Below are positions 1 through 9,695 of a stretch of DNA of 64,000 bases, piece after piece (positions within the stretch are counted from its first letter, which is position 1; each line of letters starts with the position of its first letter). The stretch spans positions 62,001 through 126,000 of the forward strand of contig NZ_JAKRFZ010000001.1 in the NCBI RefSeq assembly GCF_022347765.1. Direction: 5' to 3'. The notes under the pieces were generated by a model that searched no databases, had not been told where the DNA came from, and saw only the letters and a program-made list of their open reading frames with translations. Both the position numbers and the translations under genes were made by a program. Source of the DNA: Pseudoalteromonas sp. OOF1S-7 (GTDB taxonomy: Bacteria > Pseudomonadota > Gammaproteobacteria > Enterobacterales > Alteromonadaceae).

Positions 1-785
1 CTAAGCTGATTGTGCACGGCCGCGACCGTCGTACTGCACTATTAAAATTACGCAGCGCGCTGGCAGAGGTACATCTGGCTGGTCTGAAAAGCAATATTGC
101 CTTCTTACACCACCTGGCGGGCCATCCTGCATTTAGTACCACAGCACCTGATACCCACTTTATTGATACCCAAACTGAAACGCTGACGGCATCGCAGGCG
201 CCCAGTGACTTATTGGTTTGTCTGGCCAGTGCGGCCTATCTGGCGCATCAGCAGGCAGAGAAAGTTACCTCGCCGTGGCAGCTGTCGGGCTTTAAGCTCA
301 ATCAGCCGCGTCGTCAGGTATTACCATTTGCTGACCACCTGGTGGTTGCCGAAGCCTGTGGAAGCCAGTGGCAGGTATTTTACCAGGATCTCGATCATAC
401 TATGGACGTGCGCCTTGACGGCCACAACCTGGTCACTAACCTGGATGGCAAGCGTTTGCTGGCGGATGTGGTGATCACCGAAGCGCAGATCACCGTCATG
501 TTTGGCCCGTATCAGTTTGATGTGGCGCTTAAATCAAAACACTACGTCAGTGAGCATGAACATCAGGAAGCACCGCTGGCTGCGCCACTTAACGGCACGG
601 TCGTAAAGCACCTGCAAAGTGTTGGCGCTCAGGTGAGCAAAGGCGACCCTGTGGTGGTTATTGAAGCGATGAAAATGGAATACACCCTGAACGCGCCGTT
701 TGATGGCACGCTCACCAGCTATTGTTTCGACGAGGGCGAGCTGGTCAGCCACGGCGCGATGCTTGCGATTGTTGAGGAGGCCTGA
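1..785 (+). CDS. liuD: Methylcrotonyl-CoA carboxylase, biotin-containing alpha subunit (3' part)
   Basis: The frame is open from base 3, so the 5' part lies outside the window. The visible ~260 residues begin with the end of the biotin-carboxylase module (KLIVHGRDR). They end with a biotinyl domain carrying the biotinylation motif EAMKMEY, whose Lys is the attachment site. In leucine breakdown this subunit carboxylates biotin, and the beta subunit transfers the carboxyl to 3-methylcrotonyl-CoA. The next gene is HMG-CoA lyase, one base after the stop, which is the usual liu operon order and separates MCC from propionyl-CoA or acetyl-CoA carboxylases. Confidence 0.93.
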   Translation, partial: KLIVHGRDRRTALLKLRSALAEVHLAGLKSNIAFLHHLAGHPAFSTTAPDTHFIDTQTETLTASQAPSDLLVCLASAAYLAHQQAEKVTSPWQLSGFKLNQPRRQVLPFADHLVVAEACGSQWQVFYQDLDHTMDVRLDGHNLVTNLDGKRLLADVVITEAQITVMFGPYQFDVALKSKHYVSEHEHQEAPLAAPLNGTVVKHLQSVGAQVSKGDPVVVIEAMKMEYTLNAPFDGTLTSYCFDEGELVSHGAMLAIVEEA

Positions 786-786
786 A

Positions 787-1695
787 ATGGCGAACTATCC
801 AGCCCAAGTCAAAATAGTTGAAGTTGGTGCGCGTGATGGCCTGCAAAACGAATCCAGTGTATCGACCGGGGCAAAAATCGCGCTGGTCAATGCACTGGCC
901 GAGGCCGGTCTGAAACACATTGAGGCCGGTGCATTTGTGTCGCCCAAGTGGGTGCCGCAAATGGCCGACTCCAGTGATGTGATCCAAGGCTTTGTACGCC
1001 GTGAGGGTGTTGAGATCAGCGCCCTTACGCCAAATCTCAAAGGCGCCGAACTGGCGCTTGCCAATGAGGTCGATGAGTTTGCCATTTTCACCGCAGCCAG
1101 CGAAGCCTTTACGCAAAAGAACATCAACTGCTCTATTGAAGAGAGTATTGAACGCTTCCGCCCGGTGGTCGAGCTTGCACAAAAAAACAACATCAAAGTC
1201 AGAGGCTACGTAAGCTGTGTGGTTGGCTGCCCGTATCAGGGAGAGGTCGAACCAGAGCAGGTACTGGCGGTGTGTAAACAATTATTGGCATTAGGCTGCT
1301 ACGAGATCAGCCTGGGCGACACCATAGGTGTGGGCACAGCCAATCAGGTTCGGCAGCTGCTCACGTTATTACTGTCACACATCCCGGCTGAGCGCCTTGC
1401 CGTGCACTTTCATGATACCTATGGCCAGGCATTGGCAAACATACATACCGCACTGGAAATGGGCATTAGTACCATAGATTCAGCCGTTGCCGGACTGGGT
1501 GGCTGTCCCTATGCTAAGGGCGCGTCAGGAAATGTTGCCACTGAGGATGTTGTTTACTTGCTGCAAGGACTTGGCATTGACAGTGGAATTGATTTAGAAA
1601 GGCTTGCAAAAGCAGGCTGGCAGATTTGCGAGGCGCTTGAAAAAGCACCCCTAAGCAAGGTGTCACTGGCGCTGAAAAACAGCTGTCAGTCATAA
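787..1695 (+). CDS. liuE: Hydroxymethylglutaryl-CoA lyase
   Basis: A 302-residue cytosolic TIM-barrel lyase that splits HMG-CoA into acetyl-CoA and acetoacetate, the last step of leucine degradation. Visible family motifs are GARDGLQNE near the N-terminus (substrate/metal), HFHDTYGQA (metal-binding His) and the active-site cysteine loop [14 protein letters not shown]. The ATG at 787 follows a GGAGG Shine-Dalgarno that sits inside the end of liuD. An upstream in-frame start would overlap liuD and lacks family similarity. The acetoacetate produced is the substrate of the scoAB pair just downstream. Confidence 0.95.
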   Translation: MANYPAQVKIVEVGARDGLQNESSVSTGAKIALVNALAEAGLKHIEAGAFVSPKWVPQMADSSDVIQGFVRREGVEISALTPNLKGAELALANEVDEFAIFTAASEAFTQKNINCSIEESIERFRPVVELAQKNNIKVRGYVSCVVGCPYQGEVEPEQVLAVCKQLLALGCYEISLGDTIGVGTANQVRQLLTLLLSHIPAERLAVHFHDTYGQALANIHTALEMGISTIDSAVAGLGGCPYAKGASGNVATEDVVYLLQGLGIDSGIDLERLAKAGWQICEALEKAPLSKVSLALKNSCQS

Positions 1696-1729
1696 CAACC
1701 GAAAACAACGAACAACTAGGAGTGGGCTA

Positions 1730-2428
1730 ATGGCCGGTTTCGATAAAGTAGTTTCAAGCTATGAAGCAGCAATGGAGGGCCTCAAAGACGGCGATACCAT
1801 TATTGCCGGTGGCTTTGGATTATGTGGTATTCCAGAAGGGTTAATTGCAGAAATCAAGCGCAAACAAACCAAAGAGCTGACCGTGGTCTCTAACAACTGT
1901 GGGGTTGATGACTTTGGTTTGGGTATTTTGCTTCATGACCGTCAAATCAAGAAAATTATTGCTTCCTACGTGGGTGAAAACGCCCTGTTTGAGCAACAAC
2001 TGTTAGACGGCATTATCGATGTTGAACTGACGCCTCAGGGTACACTGGCAGAGAAAATGCGCGCTGGCGGCGCGGGCATCCCGGGTTTCTATACCGCGAC
2101 CGGCTATGGCACCCCAGTTGCTGAAGGTAAAGAAGTCAAAGAATTCGATGGTCGCCCTTACATTCTTGAAGAATCTATCACCGGCGAATTCGCCATCGTT
2201 AAGGCCTGGAAAGCAGACCGCTATGGCAACCTGGTATTCCGCCACACTGCGATGAACTTTAACCCTATGGCTGCCACGGCAGGTAAAATTACCGTTGCCG
2301 AGGTCGAAGAAATCGTCGAGCCGGGCGAGCTGGCACCGAGTGAGATCCACACACCGGGGATCTATGTTAATCGCGTGATTCAGGGTCGCTTTGAAAAACG
2401 CATCGAACGTGTCACAACCCGTAAGTAA
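1730..2428 (+). CDS. scoA: Succinyl-CoA:3-ketoacid CoA-transferase subunit A
   Basis: A 232-residue CoA-transferase family I alpha subunit. It begins with the FDKV...[13 protein letters not shown] stretch and the glycine-rich [14 protein letters not shown] loop typical of ScoA/AtoD. With ScoB it moves CoA from succinyl-CoA to acetoacetate, which feeds leucine-derived acetoacetate into acetyl-CoA. A TAGGAG ribosome-binding site precedes the ATG. The 34-base gap from liuE and the 10-base gap to scoB indicate one operon. AtoD (acetyl-CoA:acetoacetate transferase) is a close alternative, but the liu context favours Sco. Confidence 0.92.
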   Translation: MAGFDKVVSSYEAAMEGLKDGDTIIAGGFGLCGIPEGLIAEIKRKQTKELTVVSNNCGVDDFGLGILLHDRQIKKIIASYVGENALFEQQLLDGIIDVELTPQGTLAEKMRAGGAGIPGFYTATGYGTPVAEGKEVKEFDGRPYILEESITGEFAIVKAWKADRYGNLVFRHTAMNFNPMAATAGKITVAEVEEIVEPGELAPSEIHTPGIYVNRVIQGRFEKRIERVTTRK

Positions 2429-2438
2429 GGAGATCACC

Positions 2439-3101
2439 ATGGCTTTAAATCGTGAACAAATTGCAATGCGCGTGGCGCAGGAACTTCAGGACGGTTATTA
2501 CGTCAACCTGGGCATAGGTATCCCTACTCTGGTTGCCAACTACGTGCCTCAGGGTATCGAAGTTATGCTGCAATCCGAAAACGGTCTTTTGGGTATGGGT
2601 CCTTACCCAACAGAGGACCAGGTCGATGCTGACATGATCAATGCGGGTAAAGAAACCGTGACAGCAGCCACAGGTGCAGCTATTTTTAATAGCGCCGAAA
2701 GCTTTGCCATGATCCGCGGTGGTCATGTAGACTTGACGGTACTGGGTGCATTTGAAGTGGATCAGAGTGGCAATATTGCCTCGTGGATGATCCCGAAAAA
2801 GTTAATCAAAGGCATGGGTGGCGCGATGGATTTAGTTGCAGGTGCACAAAACATCGTGGTAACCATGACCCATGCCAGCAAGCACGGCGATTCAAAGTTA
2901 CTGGAGTCTTGTACTCTGCCGCTCACCGGCGTGAACTGTGTGAAAAAGATCGTCACAGATTTAGCCGTGCTTGAAGTAAAAGATGGCGCGTTCCATTTGC
3001 TAGAGCGCGCACCGGGTGTTAGTGTAGACGAAATTATCAGCAAAACAGCGGGCAAACTTATCGTCGATGGCGATATTCCTGAAATGCAGTTTGCCAGCTA
3101 A
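2439..3101 (+). CDS. scoB: Succinyl-CoA:3-ketoacid CoA-transferase subunit B
   Basis: The 220-residue beta subunit of the CoA-transferase. It carries the catalytic glutamate motif SENGLLG, which forms the glutamyl-CoA thioester intermediate, and the GIGIPTLVANY loop near the N-terminus. The ATG at 2439 is preceded by AAGGAG. An alternative start 48 bases upstream would lie inside scoA. It is the last gene of the leucine/acetoacetate operon and is followed by a hairpin terminator. Confidence 0.93.
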   Translation: MALNREQIAMRVAQELQDGYYVNLGIGIPTLVANYVPQGIEVMLQSENGLLGMGPYPTEDQVDADMINAGKETVTAATGAAIFNSAESFAMIRGGHVDLTVLGAFEVDQSGNIASWMIPKKLIKGMGGAMDLVAGAQNIVVTMTHASKHGDSKLLESCTLPLTGVNCVKKIVTDLAVLEVKDGAFHLLERAPGVSVDEIISKTAGKLIVDGDIPEMQFAS

Positions 3102-3505
3102 ATAAGCACGGTCTGACACAAAAACATCAACTTTGTACCGACCTCATTCCCAGTGCCAAAGGCGCTGAGTTACCCAAAATCCCTCGCAAGAGGGATTTTT
3201 TTTACCTGTTTGGCCCTTAACTGGTGTGATTTTATTCAGTTAATAGCCCATTCATTTACTTTTATATTCTAACGCTTACACTTATAAACTAAGACTTTTT
3301 CGGCAAGGTGGTAAAAATACCCCGTTTTGGTCGGTTTATCTTAATTACATCGAAACGCCTTTTTGAGTATAGGAAGACGATTGTAATGGCAAGTCATTGC
3401 CACGCTCATTACCGCTGTAACTAACATAAACCTATCGCATGCAGTTTGCATCAAAGCCGGGTGTTATACCAATTTGTCATTTCATTTCTCAACTTTGAGG
3501 TAACA
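3102..3505. other. Intergenic region between scoB and the BCCT transporter gene
   Basis: About 400 bases without a credible gene. The first part holds the scoB terminator. The AT-rich remainder must hold the promoter of the BCCT gene, but no clear sigma-70 pair or operator stands out. An in-frame extension of the transporter upstream of 3506 has no family similarity. Confidence 0.5.
3176..3204 (+). terminator. Rho-independent terminator of the liu-sco operon
   Basis: The stem AAAATCCCT/AGGGATTTT with a short loop is followed by a run of eight T. It lies 75 bases after the scoB stop. Confidence 0.8.
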
Positions 3506-5083
3506 ATGGCAGACAATCACGATAAGTATAGTATCGATAATACAGACTATACGGTGGGCCAGGACAACGTACAAAAATGGGGGTTTGATGTTCACAACCC
3601 GGTTTTTGGCGTGAGTGCGGGCCTGATCTTATTATTCCTTATTGCAATCTTAGTAAGCGACGCCGAGTCGGCAAAGGCAACACTGGATGGCCTGAAGTGG
3701 AAAATCATCGGCGCGTTTGATGCCGTCTTTATGTGGTCGGGTAACTTCTTTGTGCTGTTTTGCCTGGCGCTGGTGCTCTCTCCCTACGGTAAAATCCGCC
3801 TTGGTGGCGACTCAGCTAAACCTCAGTACACCACCCTCTCCTGGCTGGCCATGCTGTTCGCCGCCGGTATGGGGATCGGGCTGATGTTCTGGGGCGTTGC
3901 CGAGCCGGTGGCCTATTACACAGGCTGGTTTAAAACCCCGCTGAATGTCGTACCCAATACACCTGAAGCTGCGGAAATGGCCATGGGCGCGACTATGTAC
4001 CACTGGGGCTTACACCCCTGGGCGATTTACGCCGTCGTCGCGCTCTCGCTGGCTTTCTTTGCCTATAACAAAGGCCTGCCGCTGTCTATTCGGTCAATTT
4101 TCTATCCTCTGCTAGGCGACAGAGCCTGGGGCTGGCCGGGTCATATCATAGATATTCTGGCGGTGCTGGCCACTTTATTTGGTCTGGCGACCTCACTTGG
4201 CCTGGGCGCGCAACAGGCCAGCGCCGGGATCCAGCATGTATTCGGCATAGAGGCAGGTCTGGGGCTACAGATCATGGTGATCGTTGGCGTCACTTTGCTG
4301 GCCATCATTTCTGTAGTACGTGGCATTGAAGGTGGCGTTAAAGTGCTCAGTAACACCAATATGCTGATCGCTTTTGCCCTGCTGCTGTTTGTCATGCTGG
4401 CCGGCTTTGCGGTGGCGCTCGGTAATGTTCCCACCACCATAATGGCCTATGTAGAGAACATTATTCCACTGAGTAACCCACACGGGCGTGACGACGAAGC
4501 CTGGTTCCAGGGCTGGACTGTGTTTTACTGGGCCTGGTGGATCTCCTGGTCACCGTTTGTTGGTATGTTTATCGCACGCGTCTCTGAGGGCCGTACCATT
4601 CGTGAGTTTATTATTGCTGTGCTGCTGATCCCGACTTTAGTCACAACCTTGTGGATGTCAGTGTACGGTGGCATTGCCATAGATCAGGTTAAGTCTGGTG
4701 TGGGTGCACTGGGCGAAAATGGCCTGACGCAGGTGCCGCTGGCCATGTTTGAAATGTTTGAACAACTGCCACTGGGCGATCTGCTGTCATTTGTTGCCAT
4801 CGTATTGGTGCTGGTGTTCTTTATCACCTCGTCGGACTCTGGCTCTCTGGTCATAGACAGCATAACGGCCGGCGGCAAAATTGATGCCCCAATTCCGCAA
4901 CGGGTGTTCTGGGCTACAGTGGAAGGTGCAATCGCTGCAGCGCTGCTGTGGATCGGCGGCACAGAGGCCATACAAGCCTTGCAGGCGGGTGCTATCTCAA
5001 CCGGTCTGCCGTTTACAGTCGTATTGCTGCTGATGTGTCTGAGCCTGATCCTCGGGCTGCGCACGGAGCAAACTAAGCCCTGA
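3506..5083 (+). CDS. BCCT-family sodium-coupled betaine/choline/carnitine-type transporter
   Basis: About 525 residues with twelve hydrophobic segments. It has the BCCT hallmarks AAGMGIGLMFWGVAEP (glycine-rich TM3 segment) and the aromatic TM8 signature FYWAWWISWSPFVGMFIAR followed by EGRTIREFI. These proteins import trimethylammonium compatible solutes using the sodium or proton gradient, in keeping with a marine lifestyle. The ATG at 3506 is preceded by TTGAGG. Substrate cannot be assigned from sequence alone. The C-terminus is short, without the long regulatory tail of BetP/BetT. Confidence 0.92.
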   Translation: MADNHDKYSIDNTDYTVGQDNVQKWGFDVHNPVFGVSAGLILLFLIAILVSDAESAKATLDGLKWKIIGAFDAVFMWSGNFFVLFCLALVLSPYGKIRLGGDSAKPQYTTLSWLAMLFAAGMGIGLMFWGVAEPVAYYTGWFKTPLNVVPNTPEAAEMAMGATMYHWGLHPWAIYAVVALSLAFFAYNKGLPLSIRSIFYPLLGDRAWGWPGHIIDILAVLATLFGLATSLGLGAQQASAGIQHVFGIEAGLGLQIMVIVGVTLLAIISVVRGIEGGVKVLSNTNMLIAFALLLFVMLAGFAVALGNVPTTIMAYVENIIPLSNPHGRDDEAWFQGWTVFYWAWWISWSPFVGMFIARVSEGRTIREFIIAVLLIPTLVTTLWMSVYGGIAIDQVKSGVGALGENGLTQVPLAMFEMFEQLPLGDLLSFVAIVLVLVFFITSSDSGSLVIDSITAGGKIDAPIPQRVFWATVEGAIAAALLWIGGTEAIQALQAGAISTGLPFTVVLLLMCLSLILGLRTEQTKP

Positions 5084-5115
5084 GTTCAGGTATATCTGTA
5101 ACAAGATAAGGATTG

Positions 5116-5147
5116 AAAATGGCATGTTTCTTATCATGCCATTTTTG
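5116..5147. terminator. Bidirectional terminator between convergent genes
   Basis: The inverted repeat AAAATGGCATG/CATGCCATTTTT lies between the end of the BCCT gene (+) and the end of the exonuclease gene (-). A and T tracts flank it on both sides. Confidence 0.8.
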
Positions 5148-5158
5148 TTTCTGCTTGA

Positions 5159-5866
5159 TCACATCCACAGCGACTTAATGTCTGTGTGCTGCGTGTAGTG
5201 GTGCTGAAGTTGTGCCTGAAATAATTCAGCCGTCGCCAGGGCATCACTGAGTGCGTGATGTGCCACATAGTAAGGCAGACCGTAACGTTTGCGACTGTCG
5301 GCCAGACGGATCGAGGGGATCGGCTGGCGTTTTATCCGCTGCCAAAGCGTGAGCCGGTTGGTTTCAATGCGATGCTCCAGCGCCATGGTGTCAATCAGCG
5401 GAAACTCAATCCCTTCGCCCAGCCGCTGCATTAACGCCTGATTAAAGAACGGCCGCTCAATATGGCGGTAATGAACCACAATGACCTTGCCAGCCAGACA
5501 GGCAAGCAGCTCCTCCAGTATGGTGTCCAGGTCGGGCGCTTCACTGACCTGTGAATGGGTTATCTGATGCACCACCACCGACTCTTCGTGCAGTGGTGTA
5601 GCAGGTTTTAAGATCCAATGCCTGGCATCCCGGCAATAGGCTCTTCGCGCGTCAAAGGGCACCAGGCCGACGCTGACAATGTCATCGGTTTCATAATTCA
5701 GACCGGTGGTTTCAAAATCCAGTGCCACGAACTGAGCCTGAGACACTGGCGTGTCGGGCAGCTGTACGCCTGCGGTATAAAATGCCCTGAGCCGCTCATC
5801 ACTACTTTGCCGTGCTAAATGAGCAAACCGGTTTGGCCAGGATAAAATGTCGCCTTGCATTGCCAT
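5159..5866 (-). CDS. DnaQ-like DEDDh 3'-5' exonuclease
   Basis: A 235-residue protein with an exonuclease fold like Pol III epsilon. ExoI motif is ALDFETTGL (metal-binding Asp and Glu), ExoII is around VVVHYRHIERPFF, and ExoIII is HHALSDALATAELF with the DEDDh His and Asp. The N-terminal ~40 residues precede the nuclease core. It is translationally coupled to the upstream CBS/cNMP gene: the upstream TAA and its ATG overlap by one base (TAATG). This pairing with a DUF294-type nucleotidyltransferase points to a shared nucleotide-related role. The substrate is unknown, and it is not the replicative dnaQ (no rnhA neighbour). Confidence 0.85.
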   Translation of the reverse strand: MAMQGDILSWPNRFAHLARQSSDERLRAFYTAGVQLPDTPVSQAQFVALDFETTGLNYETDDIVSVGLVPFDARRAYCRDARHWILKPATPLHEESVVVHQITHSQVSEAPDLDTILEELLACLAGKVIVVHYRHIERPFFNQALMQRLGEGIEFPLIDTMALEHRIETNRLTLWQRIKRQPIPSIRLADSRKRYGLPYYVAHHALSDALATAELFQAQLQHHYTQHTDIKSLWM

Positions 5867-7761
5867 TACTTGAGTATCGCCTTGTTCTGATAACGGATCT
5901 TGAGATAGCTTTGCGCTTTGTCCAGTACTGCAAATGCTTCTTTGAGATTGCGCTGTTCAAACTCAGATAGCCGCTTTGGCAAAATATTATTGTCGGGCTG
6001 TTTGCCCTGCTCTATTTGCCGGGCCTGATGGCGAATACGGATCATGGCAATATACTCCAGCGCCGCCTCTAAATCTTCTACTTTACCGGGTGGTAATAAC
6101 TGGGCCTCTTTTATGTCCTCCAGGCGCTCAAATGAGTTTTGCTTACGAGATCCGATGGCCAGTGCATGCACACGCACCAAATCGGACAGCGGCGCGGTAC
6201 CACGGCGCTTAATATTCAGCGAGTGCTTGTGCTCACCGTCCTGCTCCAGTACAAAGTCTTTAAAAAAGCCCAGCGGCGGTGTTCTGCGTAGTGAGTTACT
6301 GGCCATGGCCGCTAAAAACCGTGGCGTGATCTTCGCTTTCTTTGCCACCAGCTCACTCAAGCGGCTGGCCAGCTGGGTGCGACCAAATATCCCATCCAGG
6401 TCAAAGAAAATGGAGCTGTGTAATAAGGCCTCGGGTTTGGGGTTATCCATCCAGTCTTCGAACTGAGCCTGCCAGTCACTGGCACTTAAGCGCCACTTCG
6501 GGTTTGTTGCCATAATGCCGCCATCACAGAGCTTATAGCCACATTGTGCCAGGCCGTCACAGACAAACTTTGCCAGCGCGGCAAAGTAGCTGTCATGTTT
6601 ATCAGCCTCAAACGCATCATCCAAGATCAGCGCATTGTCCTGATCGGTCACAATAAGCTGCTCATCCCGTGCCATTGAGCCCAATGCAATAAAGCAATAA
6701 GGTACGGGTGGTTCGCCCAATTTGTCTTCGGCCAGCTCCAGTAATCGCTGCTTGATAGTGCGACCAATGACCGACATGGCCGTGCCCACCATGTGTGAGT
6801 TAGCATCTTCATTCACCAGACGCACAAACACACTGGCCAGAGACTTAGCATAGTGTGCCACGTCCTCCACACTTTGCTGCTCCATGATCCCTTTAACAAA
6901 CAATAAGCTGCTCTGCGACTCATAGCGCAGGATATCCGACAGGGCTATCACGCCTATAGGTCGGCGCTTATGAACCACGGGTAAATGATGCAAGTTGTCT
7001 CTGAGCATCATCATCATGGCTTCGAACACATAGGCATTGGAGTCGACTATGGTCAGCTCCCGGGTCATGATAGTGGCAACCGGTTGGTTTGTATCTAACC
7101 CCTCTGCCACCACCTTAATACGCAGGTCTTTATCGCTCAGGATCCCGACAATTTGACCGTCGTCATCCTCAGGATCGTCGCTGACGGGTTTGCTCGGGTC
7201 ATATACCAGCAAGGCCGACACCTGCTCTTCGGTCATCAGCTTTGCCGCATCACGAATTGGGCGAGTCAGCTCTACCGACACCAGCTCGCGAAGTAACAAG
7301 GTTCTGACTTTGGCCGTGGTGAGGTCATTATTGTCGGCCTGGTCCGACACCGCCTGGATCAAACCACCACTGTCGTCGGCCTCAAAAAAGTCCGCAAATG
7401 CCTCGTGTTCATCACAAAATGCTTCAAACAAGGCCACGGGAATACAGTAAACCAGGATGTCTTCCAATGCCATCACCGGAAAACGTACTTTGCGATTCAT
7501 CAGCAAGCCGCGCTGACCAAACAGGCCCCCTTCTGAAATGCGATTATAGAGCTCACCATTGCGACGATATACCTCCACTGAACCTGCCCGCACCACATAC
7601 AGATTTGAGATAGATTCTCCGTAATGCAGTATTTCACTGCGCGCACGGTAATAGCCAACCTCAACCTCACTGGCAAGCTGTTTGAGCGCGTCTGCAGGCA
7701 AATCGTTAAATGGCGGATGTGCAGATAAAAACTGCATGATCTCAAAGTGTTCTATTTGCAT
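5866..7761 (-). CDS. cNMP-binding, CBS-pair, DUF294 nucleotidyltransferase-like protein
   Basis: A 631-residue multidomain cytosolic protein. Residues ~15-130 form a cyclic-nucleotide-binding beta-roll (the GLFGQRGLL region). Residues ~160-285 form a CBS-domain pair (adenosine-ligand sensor). Residues ~330-450 form a DUF294 putative nucleotidyltransferase with the GSMARDEQ...TDQDNAL motif. The C-terminal helical DUF294_C follows. The family is widespread in gammaproteobacteria but its substrate is not known. Domain order suggests ligand-gated nucleotidyl transfer. It is the first gene of a two-gene operon with the exonuclease. Confidence 0.88.
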   Translation of the reverse strand: MQIEHFEIMQFLSAHPPFNDLPADALKQLASEVEVGYYRARSEILHYGESISNLYVVRAGSVEVYRRNGELYNRISEGGLFGQRGLLMNRKVRFPVMALEDILVYCIPVALFEAFCDEHEAFADFFEADDSGGLIQAVSDQADNNDLTTAKVRTLLLRELVSVELTRPIRDAAKLMTEEQVSALLVYDPSKPVSDDPEDDDGQIVGILSDKDLRIKVVAEGLDTNQPVATIMTRELTIVDSNAYVFEAMMMMLRDNLHHLPVVHKRRPIGVIALSDILRYESQSSLLFVKGIMEQQSVEDVAHYAKSLASVFVRLVNEDANSHMVGTAMSVIGRTIKQRLLELAEDKLGEPPVPYCFIALGSMARDEQLIVTDQDNALILDDAFEADKHDSYFAALAKFVCDGLAQCGYKLCDGGIMATNPKWRLSASDWQAQFEDWMDNPKPEALLHSSIFFDLDGIFGRTQLASRLSELVAKKAKITPRFLAAMASNSLRRTPPLGFFKDFVLEQDGEHKHSLNIKRRGTAPLSDLVRVHALAIGSRKQNSFERLEDIKEAQLLPPGKVEDLEAALEYIAMIRIRHQARQIEQGKQPDNNILPKRLSEFEQRNLKEAFAVLDKAQSYLKIRYQNKAILK

Positions 7762-8095
7762 AATGACCGTTTTATAACCCTGATTATGACTATTGTGGGT
7801 AATTGCGCAGATGAACGCAAGGGAAGCACCAGGGTCAGTTTGTTCTACGTATATTTTGTCACACTAATTTTTTACTGTATGACTTGTAATAATGGTCGTT
7901 TGCCATCATATTCACAGCGTGCTTTGGAAGCTGACAGTACTGCAACTAAGCCTATGATAAAACGTCGTGTTGAGGAAATGGATCCCGCAGGGCGCTGTAG
8001 GTAAACGTACGCAAGTATAAAGAGTCCGATTGTACAAACCGTTTTTGGTTTGGGCGCTCGGCAAACAATAAGTTGAGTATAAGCTTGAGGTTAAG
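7762..8095. other. Divergent intergenic region between the CBS/cNMP gene and htpX
   Basis: About 330 bases without a credible gene. It should hold the divergent promoters. HtpX is often a membrane-stress gene, but I saw no convincing sigma-32 or CpxR site here. Short open frames on both strands have no family resemblance. Confidence 0.45.
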
Positions 8096-8956
8096 ATGAA
8101 ACGAATCGTGCTATTTTTAATCACCAACCTGGCAGTCATGCTGGTACTGGGGATTGTTCTGTCTATCGTCATGTCTGCGTTAGGTCTGTCTAACCGCAGT
8201 TATGGCGGCATGTTACTGATTGCCGGTGTATTCGGTTTTGGTGGTGCTTTTATTTCGCTGTTTATGTCGAAGTGGATCGCGAAAAAATCAACGGGTGCTT
8301 ATGTCATTGAGCAACCCCGTAATGAAAGTGAACACTGGCTGGTGCAAACCGTTGCCAATCAGGCCAAACAAGTGGGGATTGCGATGCCCGAAGTGGCCAT
8401 TTACGACAGCCCTGAAATCAACGCCTTTGCAACGGGCCCGAGTAAAAACAACAGTCTGGTGGCGGTCAGTACCGGGCTACTGAACAATATGACTCAGGAC
8501 GAAGCGGAAGCCGTACTGGCACACGAGGTGTCTCACGTTGCAAACGGCGATATGGTCACACTGACGCTGATCCAGGGTGTGGTCAATACCTTTGTCATTT
8601 TCATTGCCAAAGTGCTGGCTAATCTGGTCGATGGCTTTCTCAATGGCGACGAAGAAGATAATGGCGTGAGCTGGACGTACATTGTATTCGATATGATTTT
8701 CCAGATCCTGTTCGGTATTCTGGCATCCGTCATTGTTGCCTACTTCAGCCGTCAGCGCGAATTTGCGGCCGACAAAGGCGCGGCAGATCTGGTGGGTGCA
8801 CATAAAATGCGTGCAGCCCTTGAACGCCTGCGCCATAACCATGAATCGCAACTCGAAGGGTCAATGATGGCCTTTGGTATTGCATCAGGCAAAAGCTTGT
8901 CTGAGATGTTCGCCTCTCACCCGCCGCTTGAGCAACGTATTCAGGCGTTGCGTTAA
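8096..8956 (+). CDS. htpX: Inner-membrane zinc metalloprotease HtpX
   Basis: A 286-residue M48 peptidase. Two N-terminal transmembrane helices (residues ~5-25 and ~38-55) precede the zinc motif [12 protein letters not shown] (HEXXH). Two further hydrophobic segments follow, and the third zinc ligand Glu is in [11 protein letters not shown]. Length and layout match E. coli HtpX, which removes damaged membrane proteins together with FtsH. The start [11 protein letters not shown] is the canonical HtpX N-terminus and is preceded by TTGAGGT. Confidence 0.97.
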   Translation: MKRIVLFLITNLAVMLVLGIVLSIVMSALGLSNRSYGGMLLIAGVFGFGGAFISLFMSKWIAKKSTGAYVIEQPRNESEHWLVQTVANQAKQVGIAMPEVAIYDSPEINAFATGPSKNNSLVAVSTGLLNNMTQDEAEAVLAHEVSHVANGDMVTLTLIQGVVNTFVIFIAKVLANLVDGFLNGDEEDNGVSWTYIVFDMIFQILFGILASVIVAYFSRQREFAADKGAADLVGAHKMRAALERLRHNHESQLEGSMMAFGIASGKSLSEMFASHPPLEQRIQALR

Positions 8957-8960
8957 AAAG

Positions 8961-8989
8961 AAAAGGCTTCGCAGTGCGAAGCCTTTTTT
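8961..8989 (+). terminator. htpX terminator
   Basis: The perfect inverted repeat AAAAGGCTTCGCA/TGCGAAGCCTTTT plus a T run starts five bases after the htpX stop. Confidence 0.88.
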
Positions 8990-9038
8990 GTAGATTAAAC
9001 GGTCTTTCAGATAACTGATCAGATAACCGCTCTGGTCA

Positions 9039-9695
9039 CTACTTTTCTATCCAGGGCGTAACCGATACGACTTCGCTAAGTGTATTAAAGCGCGCCGTGT
9101 CATTTTCCCAGTCATCCGTCACCAGAAACTGGCACACCAGCTTATCGCAGCTAACGCCCGGTGCTGACAAGTTAGGCTCACTGGCAAACGTCACCCTGAC
9201 ACCCTTTTGCTGCGGCAGTAAAAAGCCCATGAGCTTACTGACAAAAAAGCCGGACAAGTCAGACAACAATTCGTCAAACTCATTATGTAGCTGATATAAG
9301 CGTTGCCTGGTCAGGTGTGTGTTTGTGAAGTAAGCAGACTCAATTTGAAACTTAATCTGACAGTCGTGCTGTGGATTTTGTGGCTGTGCGACGATCACCG
9401 CTTTGTCTTTGTCGAGCTTCTCGCTATATGGCAGCAACAGTTGTGCCTGTTGAGTATAATTAAGCGGCTGCTCCGTGGTTTCCGTGACAATTTTACCTGA
9501 CTGGATCTGACATGGTGCCAGTGAGGCGATGTCTACCAGATAAAAATTAACCCGGGCAAATTCAAACTCGCCCTTTTCAACCACCTTGAGGCGGTCATAA
9601 AAGCCATCGTATGAAACCACAAACTCTTCTTGCGCCTGTACGCTAGTTGCAGCACCAGCCAGTCCCAGCAAAAGTGCCAACATCCTACTCTTCAT
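9039..9695 (-). CDS. Exported DUF2987-type protein of unknown function
   Basis: A 218-residue protein with a Sec signal peptide (MKSRMLALLLGLAGAATSVQA, cut after AQA). A single globular domain follows with the family-like stretch SYDGFYDRLKVVEKGEF. It contains four cysteines that could pair in the periplasm. The first in-frame start is TTG at 9698. ATG at 9695 is preferred. The start overlaps the end of the bax-like gene by 11 bases, so the two are probably cotranscribed. Function is unknown. The DUF2987 assignment is from memory of family sequences. Confidence 0.72.
   Translation of the reverse strand: MKSRMLALLLGLAGAATSVQAQEEFVVSYDGFYDRLKVVEKGEFEFARVNFYLVDIASLAPCQIQSGKIVTETTEQPLNYTQQAQLLLPYSEKLDKDKAVIVAQPQNPQHDCQIKFQIESAYFTNTHLTRQRLYQLHNEFDELLSDLSGFFVSKLMGFLLPQQKGVRVTFASEPNLSAPGVSCDKLVCQFLVTDDWENDTARFNTLSEVVSVTPWIEK

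Noticed and set aside
745..1281. 178-codon minus-strand open frame opposite the HMG-CoA lyase gene
   Set aside because: It is fully antisense to a clear enzyme gene, has no family resemblance and no ribosome-binding site. It is a by-product of codon usage on the other strand.
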